A stretch of DNA of 64,000 nt from Roseibium salinum (GTDB lineage Bacteria; Pseudomonadota; Alphaproteobacteria; Rhizobiales; Stappiaceae), in assembly GCF_026240905.1 (NCBI RefSeq), contig NZ_JAPEVI010000003.1, positions 2,542,001 to 2,606,000 on the forward strand. The letters are read 5' to 3'. A program made the position numbers and the translations under genes. A model generated the notes under the pieces. The model did not search any database. It was not told the DNA's origin and was given only the letters and a program-made list of their open reading frames with translations. This document shows, one piece after another, positions 26,256 through 35,000 of the stretch; the stretch's first letter is position 1, and every line of letters begins with the position of its first letter.

Positions 26256-28753
26256 TCACACGACGACGCGGCTCCAGCTTCCATAGCGGTTGCGGATAGG
26301 ACCGCGCGGTACGCAGAGCGCTATCAGGGCAAACCCGGCGAGGCTGCCTACCGCCGTCTGCAATGCGCTCGCACTGGCCACGAAGGGTATGATGATGAGG
26401 GCGAGCCCGAACAGGGCATTGAGGAACCGCAAGGCACGCGCCGCCTCGGCCATGGCGGCCACGCTCACGGTGATCACCAGCGACCCGATGAGATGGTCCG
26501 CGTCGGCCATTACGCCGCTCGCGCCGAGTGTCAGCCGCGTGAACATGAGCCACACGCCGATCAGCGCGGAGAGCGCCAGCGTCCAGGTGACGCCGATGCC
26601 ACCGGCGAGCATTTCCCGGATAACGGCGAGCGGCGATTGCTCGAAGCTGTCTTCGCCCTCGCGGCTGTCACCTTCGTCCGTGTCGCCGCTCAGGAAGACG
26701 CGCAGGATCGGCCGGCCGGCGCGGCGCCTGCGGGCCAGGAACTGGCCGGTGGCAATCAGTTCGTCGACCGAATACGGTATCTGGATCACCATTGCGGCAG
26801 CCGCGATCAGGCACAGCGTGCACCACGTGCCGAGCACGATCGGCTGGATGACGATAAAGGTGATGGAGACCACGCCGAGCGGTACGATCATGATCCCGAA
26901 GATGACCACCAGCCATGGCATGGTGCGCCAGCGGCGCGAGGAACCGACGATCCCCGTGAGGATCTCCAGCATGTATGTCAACGCGCCCAGGCCGGCATCC
27001 GGCACGGGCCAGGCCTCGGAGACGCTGGACGTGATGATTTCCTCGGTGCCGTTCTTCGGATCGCCCGCGGCGCCTGCGAAAAAGGCTCCCAGACGCCGTC
27101 GATGTGGCCGAGCTGATAGGCGGCCATGTAGCGCGACACGTACAGCCCCAGGACGGCCAGGATGATGATCGGCAAGCGCTGGAACCAGCTCGACGGCGAA
27201 TAGTCCCAGCCGGGCGGGATGGTCGGCCCGGTGGTCGCGGCGGGAATGCTCACGCCCGCCGGAGGCCGCGTCAGCACCGCAAAGCCGAAGATCAGCGCAC
27301 CGACCAGCGTGCCGTTCAGATAGGCGGCCGCCGTCGGTGCCCAGAAGACGAGCGGCGCCGTCATGACCCAGGCACCGACGGCCGCAAGCGGCCAGCGGAT
27401 CAGCCCGAAGCGCCAGGACAGCGAGACGAAGGCGAGCGCAATCACAAGGGCGCCGGAAATGCCGTCGCTCCAGAACATCCAGGGGGATTCATAACCGAGC
27501 ATCGGCGGGCTGGTAATGAGCCAGGCGCCCAGGCCCATGTTGAGGAAAGCGGCCCATCGGAAGCGCTCATGGGCGTCGCGATAGGCTGCCTCGGCATCGG
27601 CACGCAGTTTGTCCGGCCGCTCGCTCCGTTCACCGGCCGTCTCCAGCCAGGGCGGAGGCGTGATGCCGTTGGCCTCGTACCAGCCAAGCGGATCCGCCTT
27701 GAGGTTCGCGATCATGTCCGGGATCGTATCCAGGATGAAATGCTTCGGTTCCCATCCCAGAAGCTCGCGCGCCCGGGAGATGTCGAGTTCATAGTGATCG
27801 TCGGCAATCTCCACCATGAACGGGCGGATGAACGGTTTTTCGCCCTGGTCGAAATCGTCGGGAATGATCGGCTCGCTCTTGGCCTCAAGCCAGGCACCGG
27901 CCCCGGCGAGCGTTTTGGGGATCTTGTAGGTGCGCCAGTCCTCTTCACCGTGGATCAAATCGGCGATCTTTTCCTGCAGCGCCTGATAGGAGGCCGCCTC
28001 GGGCTCGCCGACCAGGATGGTCGTCTCGGCGGGCAGCTTCGCGCGCCGGTCGACGGCTCTGACGAAGGCATCGACCATGTCATCCTTGTGAATGAAGGAC
28101 TGGCCGGTCTCGGTTGACCCCGAATAGGCATGCGCCTTGGGATCACGTTCATAGATGCGCCTGATCTGCTCCGACAGTGTCGGCACCGCGGTGCGTTCGT
28201 CGTAGAGACCGGCAAGGTGCAGAAGCACATAGGGGATTTCTCCGTGCTCCTCGCGTATCACCTCCTCCGCCCGGGCCTTGGACTGCGGGTAGGCCCAGTT
28301 CGGCTCGACGGGAGTGCGTTCGTCAACAGGCTCTCCCGGACTGCCTGCCCGGTGGACCAGCATGGTGCCGGAATAGACGAGCTGCTCGACCTCGAAATCC
28401 TGCAAGCCGCGCAGCAGATTGCGCGTGCCCTCGATATTGACCTTTTCGTATAACGGGTGGTCCTTTCCGGTGAAGTCGAAATAGGCTGCCAGGTGGATCA
28501 CAGAGGCGATCCTGCCGCCGTATTTGTCGCGAAAGCGGCGCAGAGCCAGTTTCACCGAATCCTCGGAGGACAGGTCGAGCCCGAACAGTTCGCAGTCGGC
28601 CTTCTTTCCCTCAAGATCGAGCCCGGCCAGCGTGTAATTCGGCGAAAGGGCGGATATCAGCGCCGAACCGATATCGCCCGCCGCTCCTGTGATGAGGACA
28701 ACCGGCTTGGCCGCCGGCTTTGTTTTCGGGGTCTTTGTGGTCTTTTTGGCCAT
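26256..28753 (-). pseudogene. Epimerase-SPW-VKOR fusion protein, interrupted by a one-base frameshift
   Basis: The first frame (28753 to about 27080) holds an NAD-binding extended SDR domain (ITGAAGDIGSAL; YPQSKARAEE where the active-site YxxxK lies), then SPW repeats with membrane helices (LITSPPMLGYESPWMFWSDG). It reads to YQLGHIDGVWEPF and leaves frame. The other frame resumes as FAGAAGDPKNGTEEIITS and continues through a vitamin K epoxide reductase-like domain with the redox pair WCTLCL to 26256. Adding one T to the T5 run (27083-27079) rebuilds a protein of about 832 aa, the continuous layout I recall for rhizobial homologues. The start shares a base with the aconitase stop. Confidence 0.8.
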
Positions 28754-30693
28754 CAGGCGGCCCTTTGGTCGCGGTACCGGTTGATCACGCCGCCCTTGAG
28801 CAGCATGTCCCGCTCGCGGCGCGTGGCTTCAAGTGTCAGTTCGATATCGGGCCCATCCTTGATCGAGGCGCGCACGGTGGTCCCGTCAGTGACCGCGTTT
28901 CTGAGGCCGGCGAAGCGAAGGATCTGTCCTTCCGACGGTGCCTCCTGCCCGTCCGGCAATGTCAGCGGCAGGACTCCGTAATTGATCAGGTTCTGACGGT
29001 GGATCCTGGCAAAGGACCGGGCGATCACGGCACGCAGGCCGAGCGATCGCGGGGCCAGCGCGGCATGTTCGCGGCTCGACCCCTGGCCGTAGTTTTCGCC
29101 GCCGACGACCGCGTGCCCGCCCTCGTGGAAAACGGCGTCCGCCCGTTCGGGATAGTCGGGATCGACGTCGCGGAAGACGAACCGGGCGATCCTGGGAATA
29201 TTGCTGCGGAATGGCAGAACCTCGGCGCCCGCGGGCATGATCTCATCCGTCGAGATATCGTCGGGCGCCACTAGAAGCACCGGGAGTTCCAGCTCGTCCG
29301 GCAGGGCGGAGAAGGACGGCAGGGAGGCGATGTTGGAGCCCTTCACGAGTTCCACCTGCGCGGCGTCTTCCGGCGGCGGCGGCGCGGCGAACATGCCGGG
29401 CTCGGCCATCAGGCCATCCTCGATGCCGGTACGCGCGGCCCGGGCGCCGAGCGTGCGGGGATCCGTGATCCGTCCCGCAAGGGCGGAGGCGGCGGCGGTT
29501 TCCGGGCTGCACAGATAGACCGCATCTTCCACTGTGCCGGACCGTCCGGGGAAATTGCGCGGCACGGTCCGCAGGCTGATCCGTCCCGTGGCCGGGGCCT
29601 GGCCCATGCCGATGCAGCCGTTGCAGCCGGCCTGGTGAAGCCGCGCCCCGGCCGCCAGCAGGTTGACCAGATGGCCATTGCGCGACAGTTCGCTCAAGAC
29701 CACTCGGCTGGTGGGATTGATGTCCAGCGACACGCCGGGCGGGATGCGTTCTCCCGCGACGATCCTGGCTGCAACGGCAAAGTCGCGATAACCCGGATTG
29801 GCCGACGACCCGATGTAGGCCTGATAGATCGGCTCAGAGGCAAGTTCGCGCACCGGCACGACATTTTCCGGACTGGACGGCTTGGCAATCAGCGGTTCGA
29901 GCCCGGAGAGATCGATCTCTTCTTCCAGGTCGTAGTCGGGCTCCTCGTCCGGCAGGAGCTCCACCCACTCGTCTTCACGGCCATGCGCGACCATGAAGGC
30001 CTTCACTGTCTCGTCGGACGGAAACACTGTTGTCGTCGCCCCCAGTTCCGTCCCCATATTGGCGATGACATGGCGGTCCATGGCCGTCAGGTTGTCGAGA
30101 CCCGGCCCGGTGTATTCGATAATGCGCTTGAGGCCGCCGGACACGCCGTGCCGGCGCAGCATTTCCAGGATGATGTCCTTGGCGCTGACACCTTCGGGCA
30201 GGCTGCCCGTCAGATGAACGCCCCAGATCTCCGGCATCGTGATGGTGTAGGGTTCGCCGGCAATGGCCATGGCGACGTCGACCCCGCCGGCGCCGAAGGC
30301 CAGCATGCCGAGCGCGCCCGAAGCCGGGGTGTGGCTGTCCGAACCGATCAGCGACTTGCCCGGTACGCCGAAGCGCGCCATGTGCAGCGGGTGGCTGACG
30401 CCGTTGCCGGGTGGACTGAACCACAGCCCGAAGCGGCGTGCCGCGCTTTCAAGGAAAAGATGGTCCTCCGGGTTGCGGCTGTCTTCCTGCAGCAGATTGT
30501 GATCGACATATTGCACGGCGACCTCGGTCGCGGCGCGTTCAAGCTCCAGCGCCTCAAGGGTCAGCATGACCAGTGTGCCGGTTGCATCCTGCAGCAGCGC
30601 CTGGTCCATGCGGAGCGCGATTTCGGCGCCCGGCTCCATCTGGCCGTCGACCAGATGCGTCTCTAGCAGTTTGTGCGCGACTGGTTTTCCCAT
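28753..30693 (-). CDS. Aconitate hydratase family enzyme
   Basis: A 646-aa monomeric aconitase. The substrate-binding segment IGSDSHTPASGALGMLAFGA is near residue 115. The Fe-S cysteines are in GCNGCIGMGQAPATG (two) and YLCSPETAAAS (one). The C-terminal swivel domain has GGENYGQGSSREHAAL. It interconverts citrate and isocitrate or an analogue. It is shorter than AcnA (about 890 aa) and nearer the mitochondrial-like/archaeal branch, so it may be a second, stress-specific isozyme. The start is ATG 30693, preceded by GGGGAAGG. It is the first gene of a 9-kb same-strand cluster behind an exact EcfG promoter with a 150-nt leader. Confidence 0.88.
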   Translation of the reverse strand: MGKPVAHKLLETHLVDGQMEPGAEIALRMDQALLQDATGTLVMLTLEALELERAATEVAVQYVDHNLLQEDSRNPEDHLFLESAARRFGLWFSPPGNGVSHPLHMARFGVPGKSLIGSDSHTPASGALGMLAFGAGGVDVAMAIAGEPYTITMPEIWGVHLTGSLPEGVSAKDIILEMLRRHGVSGGLKRIIEYTGPGLDNLTAMDRHVIANMGTELGATTTVFPSDETVKAFMVAHGREDEWVELLPDEEPDYDLEEEIDLSGLEPLIAKPSSPENVVPVRELASEPIYQAYIGSSANPGYRDFAVAARIVAGERIPPGVSLDINPTSRVVLSELSRNGHLVNLLAAGARLHQAGCNGCIGMGQAPATGRISLRTVPRNFPGRSGTVEDAVYLCSPETAAASALAGRITDPRTLGARAARTGIEDGLMAEPGMFAAPPPPEDAAQVELVKGSNIASLPSFSALPDELELPVLLVAPDDISTDEIMPAGAEVLPFRSNIPRIARFVFRDVDPDYPERADAVFHEGGHAVVGGENYGQGSSREHAALAPRSLGLRAVIARSFARIHRQNLINYGVLPLTLPDGQEAPSEGQILRFAGLRNAVTDGTTVRASIKDGPDIELTLEATRRERDMLLKGGVINRYRDQRAA

Positions 30694-30846
30694 TGCCTTC
30701 CCCACAGCGAAAATCTGGCTGGAGCACTGTGCGTCCGGCCGGGCCGGGCTGCTCCAGTGCCTTGAAATTCATCAACTTATCAGCATCCAGCGGGTTCAAT
30801 CTGAATGCGCGGTAATCTGCGCGGCCGAATGCGACCCCGTCCGATA

Positions 30847-30871
30847 AACGTCAGCCAGGGCGATATGTTCC
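30847..30871 (-). promoter_or_regulatory. EcfG-type promoter of the aconitase-to-E2 cluster
   Basis: An exact reverse-strand GGAAC (30871-30867), 16-nt spacer and CGTT (30850-30847) lie 153 nt before ATG 30693. The leader holds a GC-rich inverted repeat (CTGGAGCA 30719-30726 with TGCTCCAG 30750-30757). It overlaps the intergenic end of the gene at 30877. Confidence 0.82.
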
Positions 30872-30876
30872 GCTAG

Positions 30877-31533
30877 TCAGCCGGCCTCGGCGCGTATCTC
30901 GTCGGCCTCCTTGGCGAGCGACACATGCACAAGACCCGAGAGCAGGCGGGGCAGATCCCGCTTTTTGCCGACCAGGCGCGCCAGTGCTTCGGCGTCGTCG
31001 CCGAGGCCGAGATCGCGTGCCGTGTCGAGCGCCTTCCGGTCGGCGAAGGGATAGAGCTCGTCCCAGGCCAGTTGCACTTCGCGGAAGAAGATGTCGACGC
31101 CGACGTCGCCGATGCCCTTGAACTCCTTGAGCAGCGTGCGCTCGCGTGCCGGATCCTTGTCGGCGTCATCCCGCAGCCGGCGCAGGTCGCCCTTGTATTC
31201 ATCCAGGAGCAATTGCGTCGTGTCAGCGATGTAGCGGGCGGTGCTTTCGTCATAGCGGGCATAGCCGGAGCGGTTGAGGACCTTGACCCGCTCTTCCCAT
31301 GTCGTTGCCGCCATCTTTTCCGGCGTGCGCCAGCCTTCGGCAAACAAGGCCTCGGCGGCCTTCGCAGCCTGCGGCGCGGCGATGCGGGTGCTGAACAGCA
31401 GCGAGGCGATCAGCCACTGGTAAAGCGGCGACGGCGTATTGCTGCTCAGGTCCATATGCAACTCGTCGGCAAAGCTGTGCGGATAGCGGCGCAGAACCGA
31501 CTTGGCGAGGCTTTGGGGATCATGCTCGGGCAT
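30877..31533 (-). CDS. HhH-GPD-type DNA glycosylase / endonuclease III-like protein
   Basis: A 218-aa helical protein resembling endonuclease III and the HhH-GPD superfamily. The helix-hairpin-helix is LKEFKGIGDVGVDIFFREVQ (about residues 137-156), followed by an aspartate-containing segment. It lacks the four-cysteine Fe-S loop of Nth at its C terminus, so it is a cluster-free member. A base-excision-repair role is expected but the lesion is unknown. It follows the small membrane peptide at 31549 by 15 nt on the same strand and fits the DNA-repair theme of this region (LigD parts nearby). Confidence 0.75.
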   Translation of the reverse strand: MPEHDPQSLAKSVLRRYPHSFADELHMDLSSNTPSPLYQWLIASLLFSTRIAAPQAAKAAEALFAEGWRTPEKMAATTWEERVKVLNRSGYARYDESTARYIADTTQLLLDEYKGDLRRLRDDADKDPARERTLLKEFKGIGDVGVDIFFREVQLAWDELYPFADRKALDTARDLGLGDDAEALARLVGKKRDLPRLLSGLVHVSLAKEADEIRAEAG

Positions 31534-31548
31534 TGTCGACTTTCCTGT

Positions 31549-31701
31549 CTATAGTCCGGCCACGGCCAGGAACAGCACCAGCAGGACGATACCGACAAGT
31601 CCGGCGACAAACACCGTTCGTTGCCAGCGTCTCTTGAGAATGATCTCGCCCTGGCTCACATCCTGCGCCGAATGCTCGGGCGGTTCCTTGCGCGGTGGCA
31701 T
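31549..31701 (-). CDS. Small single-span membrane peptide
   Basis: A 50-aa peptide with a charged N terminus (PPRKEPPEHSAQDVSQGEI) and one C-terminal membrane helix (FVAGLVGIVLLVLFLAVAGL). No family name is recognised. A near-perfect ribosome binding site (TAAAGGAGG) lies 5 nt before the ATG, which is the best evidence that it is real. It is divergent from the DUF2934 gene and 15 nt upstream of the glycosylase gene. The intergenic region holds CGTT and GGAAC on this strand, but 18 nt apart, one more than the consensus allows. Confidence 0.72.
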   Translation of the reverse strand: MPPRKEPPEHSAQDVSQGEIILKRRWQRTVFVAGLVGIVLLVLFLAVAGL

Positions 31702-31825
31702 AAGGGCCTCCTTTACGGATTGTTCCCCTGACCAACCCATCACAACGTCTTGAGTTCCAACTTGAGTTCCAGGGAACCGACCGGCAACTCGGCAGTTAGG
31801 CCCATAACTGAAAAGGAGCCGAAAC

Positions 31826-32131
31826 ATGTCCGACGCGGAAGACAGGGAACTGGACCGGCGCATCGAAGAGCGCGCACGGCATTTGTGGGAAGCTGCGGGA
31901 AAGCCGAAAGGGCAAATGGACGAGTTCCGGGAAGAGGCACGCCAGTTGATCGCACTTGAGGAGGATCCGAAATTCGCCACCCGGCCGGTCAAGGAAGCCA
32001 CCGCCGACACCGACGGGGCCGAGTCCGGCATAGCCCTGGAGAACCAGGGAGAATTTCCCACCCTCACGGACCAGGGCGAGACGACGGCAGAGCCCAAATG
32101 GCCACGGCAGCGGAATGATGATGGAACATAA
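31826..32131 (+). CDS. DUF2934-domain protein
   Basis: A 101-aa hydrophilic protein whose first 45 residues match DUF2934 (RIEERARHLWEAAGKPKGQM). The C-terminal half is low complexity and acidic. DUF2934 proteins are common in rhizobial stress regions but have no known function. The start has AAAAGGAG 7 nt upstream. A near-match promoter (GGAAC-N16-AGTT, 31773-31797) precedes it; one -10 base is off. It is followed by the NmrA-type gene, 54 nt later. Confidence 0.82.
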   Translation: MSDAEDRELDRRIEERARHLWEAAGKPKGQMDEFREEARQLIALEEDPKFATRPVKEATADTDGAESGIALENQGEFPTLTDQGETTAEPKWPRQRNDDGT

Positions 32132-32185
32132 CCATATTCCCTCACGTTGCCCTCCCGACGGGTCATACCCTCGGAAGACTTCAGC

Positions 32186-33106
32186 ATGCCTGCGACAGAA
32201 GTAACGATATTCGGGGGCACCGGGTTCCTCGGCCACAGAATCAGCAACAAGCTGTTGCGGAACGGCGTGACCGTGCGGATCGCATCGCGTCACCCTGACA
32301 GCGTGAGGCCGCCCGCGGACGCGACCGGCCGGATGGTTCCCGTGAGGACGGATATCCGCGACCGCAGCCAGGTCGAACAGGCGGTCGACGGCGCCGACGG
32401 CGTGGTCAATGCGGTCAGTCTTTACGTGGAGCGCGGCGAGCTGACCTTCAACGCCATTCATGTCGAGGGCGCCCGCCGGGTCGCCGAGGCGGCCAGCGCT
32501 TGCGGCGCGGAGCGGCTGATACACCTGTCCGGCATCGGCGCCGACATTGCCTCTTCTTCATCCTACGTGCGCAGCCGCGCCCAGGGAGAGGAGGAAGTCA
32601 ACACCGGTTTCGAACATGCCACGATCTTCCGCCCGAGCGCGATGTTCGGGCCGGACGATGCCCTTCTCAGCGCTTTCCTCTCGCTTGCCAAATGGATGCC
32701 GGTCGTGCCGCTGTTCGGCGACGGCCGCACCCGCTTGCAGCCGGTCTTCGTGGGCGATGTGGCCGACGCCGCAGTGACCGTGCTGACCCAGGAGGAGGCA
32801 CCCGAGCGGATCTACGAGCTTGGAGGCCCGGATGTCGTGACGTACCGGCAGCTGGCCGAAACGGTTATGACTACCGGCGGAAAGAAGCGCCCTCTCGTAC
32901 CGGTGCCGGAAATGATCTGGGACGGGCTTGCCGCAAGCGGCAGCCTTTTAAAAAATCCGCCCATTACCGAGGGACAGGTCGCCCTGTTGAAACGCGACAA
33001 CGTCGCCTCGCCCGGCCGGCCGGGGCTCGCGGATCTCGGCGTCGACCCGACGCCGATCAAGGCGGTTCTAATCCAGATCCTTCATCAGAATTCGAAAGGA
33101 AACTAG
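32186..33106 (+). CDS. NmrA/NDUFA9-like NAD(P)-binding protein
   Basis: A 306-aa atypical SDR with the nucleotide-binding motif GGTGFLGHRI at residue 9 and a core matching the NDUFA9/NmrA group (HVEGARRVAEAASACGAERL, FRPSAMFGPDDALLSAF). The active-site tyrosine/lysine pattern is degenerate, so it may act as a redox sensor or chaperone for complex I rather than as a dehydrogenase; both are inferences. ATG 32186 is chosen because the Rossmann motif then sits at its normal place; the frame is open from 32147. The rhodanese gene begins 2 nt after its stop. Confidence 0.82.
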   Translation: MPATEVTIFGGTGFLGHRISNKLLRNGVTVRIASRHPDSVRPPADATGRMVPVRTDIRDRSQVEQAVDGADGVVNAVSLYVERGELTFNAIHVEGARRVAEAASACGAERLIHLSGIGADIASSSSYVRSRAQGEEEVNTGFEHATIFRPSAMFGPDDALLSAFLSLAKWMPVVPLFGDGRTRLQPVFVGDVADAAVTVLTQEEAPERIYELGGPDVVTYRQLAETVMTTGGKKRPLVPVPEMIWDGLAASGSLLKNPPITEGQVALLKRDNVASPGRPGLADLGVDPTPIKAVLIQILHQNSKGN

Positions 33107-33108
33107 CC

Positions 33109-33432
33109 ATGCCGGCAATCGATCGAAACGAGCTCCAGCAGAAGATGGGCGAAAATGACGTCACGGTCATCGAAGTGCTCGATGCATCGCAATACAGGAA
33201 GTTCCATTTGCCAACGGCGATCAACATCCCCTTCGACGACCAGTTCGACCAGCAGGTGGCCAAGACCCTGCCAGACAAGAAGCATCCGGTTGCGCTCTAT
33301 TGCATGGACAAGGATTGCCCGGCATCGAGCAAGGCCGCAGAACGCATGGAAACCCTCGGCTATTCCCGCGTCTACGACTACGAAGACGGCAAAATGGACT
33401 GGAAACAGGCGGGACTGCGCATTCACAAGTGA
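33109..33432 (+). CDS. Rhodanese-like sulfurtransferase
   Basis: A 107-aa single rhodanese domain with VTVIEVLDASQYRKFHLPTA, the CH2A-type strand AINIPFDDQF, and the active loop LYCMDKDCPASSKAAERM carrying two cysteines. It would transfer sulfane sulfur or act as a redox switch. AAAGGA precedes ATG 33109, and the previous stop is 2 nt upstream, so it is co-translated with the NmrA-like gene. Confidence 0.86.
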   Translation: MPAIDRNELQQKMGENDVTVIEVLDASQYRKFHLPTAINIPFDDQFDQQVAKTLPDKKHPVALYCMDKDCPASSKAAERMETLGYSRVYDYEDGKMDWKQAGLRIHK

Positions 33433-33485
33433 CGGACTGCAAGTGACCGCACGGCCGGGAGCAACTTGAAGCGAACTGCTGCGCG

Positions 33486-34373
33486 TCAGACGTCGATCCC
33501 GAGCGCCCTGAGGCCGCCTGCCTTGAGGCTCTGGCGCAAATCGCCGTAGCCGTCCCAGTTGTTCGCCGCCCCGGGATCGGCGTTGTCAAGACGGAACTGG
33601 TCCGGCGCCGTGACCTCATCAAGCTGCTCCCAGCTGACCGGCCAGGCCAGCGGGGCGCCTTTGCGGGCGCGGGGCGAGAACGGGGCGATCGCGGTACTGC
33701 CGCGTTCGTTGCGCAGATAGTCGATGAAGATACGGCCCTTGCGCCTGGCCTTGCTCATCGTCGCGACGTAATTGTCCGGGTCTTCGCGGGCGACGTTCCT
33801 GGCAAGCTCGCCGGAAAAGGCCTTGACGATCGGCCATTCATGCCGCCGGACCAGCGGTGCGACCACGTGAATGCCCTTGCCGCCCGTCAGCAGAGGAAAG
33901 CTCTCGATATCGAATTGCGCGAGCACATCGCGCATGAGCGCTGCGCCCTGCTTCACCTTGGCGAAATCCATCCCCTCGTCGGGGTCGAGATCGAAAACCA
34001 GCCGGTCGGGCCGTTCAATGTCATCGATCTTCGAACCCCAGATATGCAGCTCGAGCACACCGAGTTGCGCAGCGGCAATCAGTGCTTCCTTTTTGGTGAA
34101 ATACAGATAGTCGCTTCTGCCGCCATCCTTCTCGCGCACGCTTTTGCGACGGAATTCGTCCGGCAGGCCCGAGCCGCCGTGGCGCTGGAAGAAGCATTTG
34201 GTTTCCCGTCCGCGCGGACAGCGTACCAGGCTGACCAGGCGGCCGGCCGCATGCTCCAGCAGCGGCTCGGCCATCGTTTCGAAATAGCGGGCCAGATCGA
34301 GCTTGGTCAGTCCCTGCTGCGGGTAAAGCACCCGGTCCGGATGGGTCAGTTCTATGCCTGCAAGCTCGACCAT
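33486..34373 (-). CDS. LigD-type end-joining polymerase domain, stand-alone
   Basis: A 295-aa protein that is only the polymerase/primase part of bacterial LigD (archaeo-eukaryotic primase fold): LTHPDRVLYPQQGLTKLDLA near the start, catalytic FDLDPDEG (about residue 127), the histidine/lysine turn LLTGGKGIHVV, and FIDYLRNERGSTAIAPFSPR. It fills and extends DNA ends in Ku-dependent non-homologous end joining. The phosphoesterase and ligase parts are in another gene at 44476, so LigD is split. It lies 34 nt after the DUF1328 gene on the same strand and probably shares its EcfG promoter. Confidence 0.9.
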   Translation of the reverse strand: MVELAGIELTHPDRVLYPQQGLTKLDLARYFETMAEPLLEHAAGRLVSLVRCPRGRETKCFFQRHGGSGLPDEFRRKSVREKDGGRSDYLYFTKKEALIAAAQLGVLELHIWGSKIDDIERPDRLVFDLDPDEGMDFAKVKQGAALMRDVLAQFDIESFPLLTGGKGIHVVAPLVRRHEWPIVKAFSGELARNVAREDPDNYVATMSKARRKGRIFIDYLRNERGSTAIAPFSPRARKGAPLAWPVSWEQLDEVTAPDQFRLDNADPGAANNWDGYGDLRQSLKAGGLRALGIDV

Positions 34374-34407
34374 GGTTTGTCATTCCGCCATTCGGCACCG
34401 CACCGGA

Positions 34408-34572
34408 TCAGGCAACCGCCACGACCCCGAACAGGAGCGAGATCAGCAGGATGGCGAGAACGACGAAGATCAGGATCTGGGCACCGGAAGCGGCAACGCC
34501 CGCCAGTCTCGGCAGCCCCAGAAGGCTGGCCGCCGCAGCGACGATCAGAAGAATGAGAATCCACTCCAACAT
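34408..34572 (-). CDS. DUF1328 (YtjA-type) small membrane protein
   Basis: A 54-aa two-helix membrane protein (LEWILILLIVAAAASLLG, then a Gly/Ala-rich turn and ILIFVVLAILLISLLFG). The pattern fits DUF1328/YtjA, a small stress-related membrane protein of unknown function. It is too short for most gene finders. It lies 61 nt downstream of an exact EcfG promoter and just upstream of the LigD polymerase gene. Confidence 0.8.
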   Translation of the reverse strand: MLEWILILLIVAAAASLLGLPRLAGVAASGAQILIFVVLAILLISLLFGVVAVA

Positions 34573-34632
34573 GGTCTAAACCTTTCTACCGCGCTGCCGT
34601 TGCGCCAGCAGCTCAATTGAAATCGGATTGGA

Positions 34633-34658
34633 AACGGGCGAGGCCGGAAGAAAGTTCC
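34633..34658 (-). promoter_or_regulatory. EcfG-type promoter of the DUF1328 / LigD-polymerase unit
   Basis: An exact reverse-strand GGAAC (34658-34654), 17-nt spacer and CGTT (34636-34633) lie 60 nt before ATG 34572. Confidence 0.85.
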
Positions 34659-34696
34659 TGACTACTGTCTGTTTTCTCTAGCATTTCGGAATCTCG

Positions 34697-34855
34697 TCAG
34701 CTTGCCGGGGGAACGGCAATCACGAAGTAGAGGTAGATCAGCGAAAACAGCAAGACCAGGCCGATCATCGACCAGAACAGAATGCGCAGGTTCATGCGAC
34801 GGCGGTTACCCTGACGGATTTCGGTCGGCGTCTTGTGCGGATCATAAGTAGGCAT
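34697..34855 (-). CDS. Small single-span membrane peptide
   Basis: A 52-aa peptide with a polar N terminus (PTYDPHKTPTEIRQGNRRRM) and one membrane helix (ILFWSMIGLVLLFSLIYLYF), cytosol-side positive. No family name is recognised. The start has a strong TTTAGGAGG. Two overlapping exact EcfG promoters lie 28-58 nt upstream, among the clearest stress promoters in the window. Confidence 0.8.
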   Translation of the reverse strand: MPTYDPHKTPTEIRQGNRRRMNLRILFWSMIGLVLLFSLIYLYFVIAVPPAS

Positions 34856-34882
34856 GTCGATCCTCCTAAATTATACAGAAGG

Positions 34883-34913
34883 AACGGCAACGGGGTCGCA
34901 GAGGTTCCGTTCC
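34883..34913 (-). promoter_or_regulatory. Two overlapping EcfG-type promoters
   Basis: On the reverse strand, GGAAC 34908-34904 with CGTT 34886-34883 (17-nt spacer) and GGAAC 34913-34909 with CGTT 34892-34889 (16-nt spacer) interleave. Both are exact matches and both face the peptide gene at 34697-34855. One RNA polymerase must exclude the other. Confidence 0.85.
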
Positions 34914-35000
34914 ATTCAGGCAAGAAGTCGCCCGGGGTTCCGCCCGTATGGTCGCGCCGGCTGTCCACGACTTTCCGGAACTCGCGCAGCGCCGAACCGG

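Noticed and set aside
31744..31770. CGTT and GGAAC facing the 50-aa peptide gene
   Set aside because: The spacer is 18 nt, outside the 16-17 nt range.
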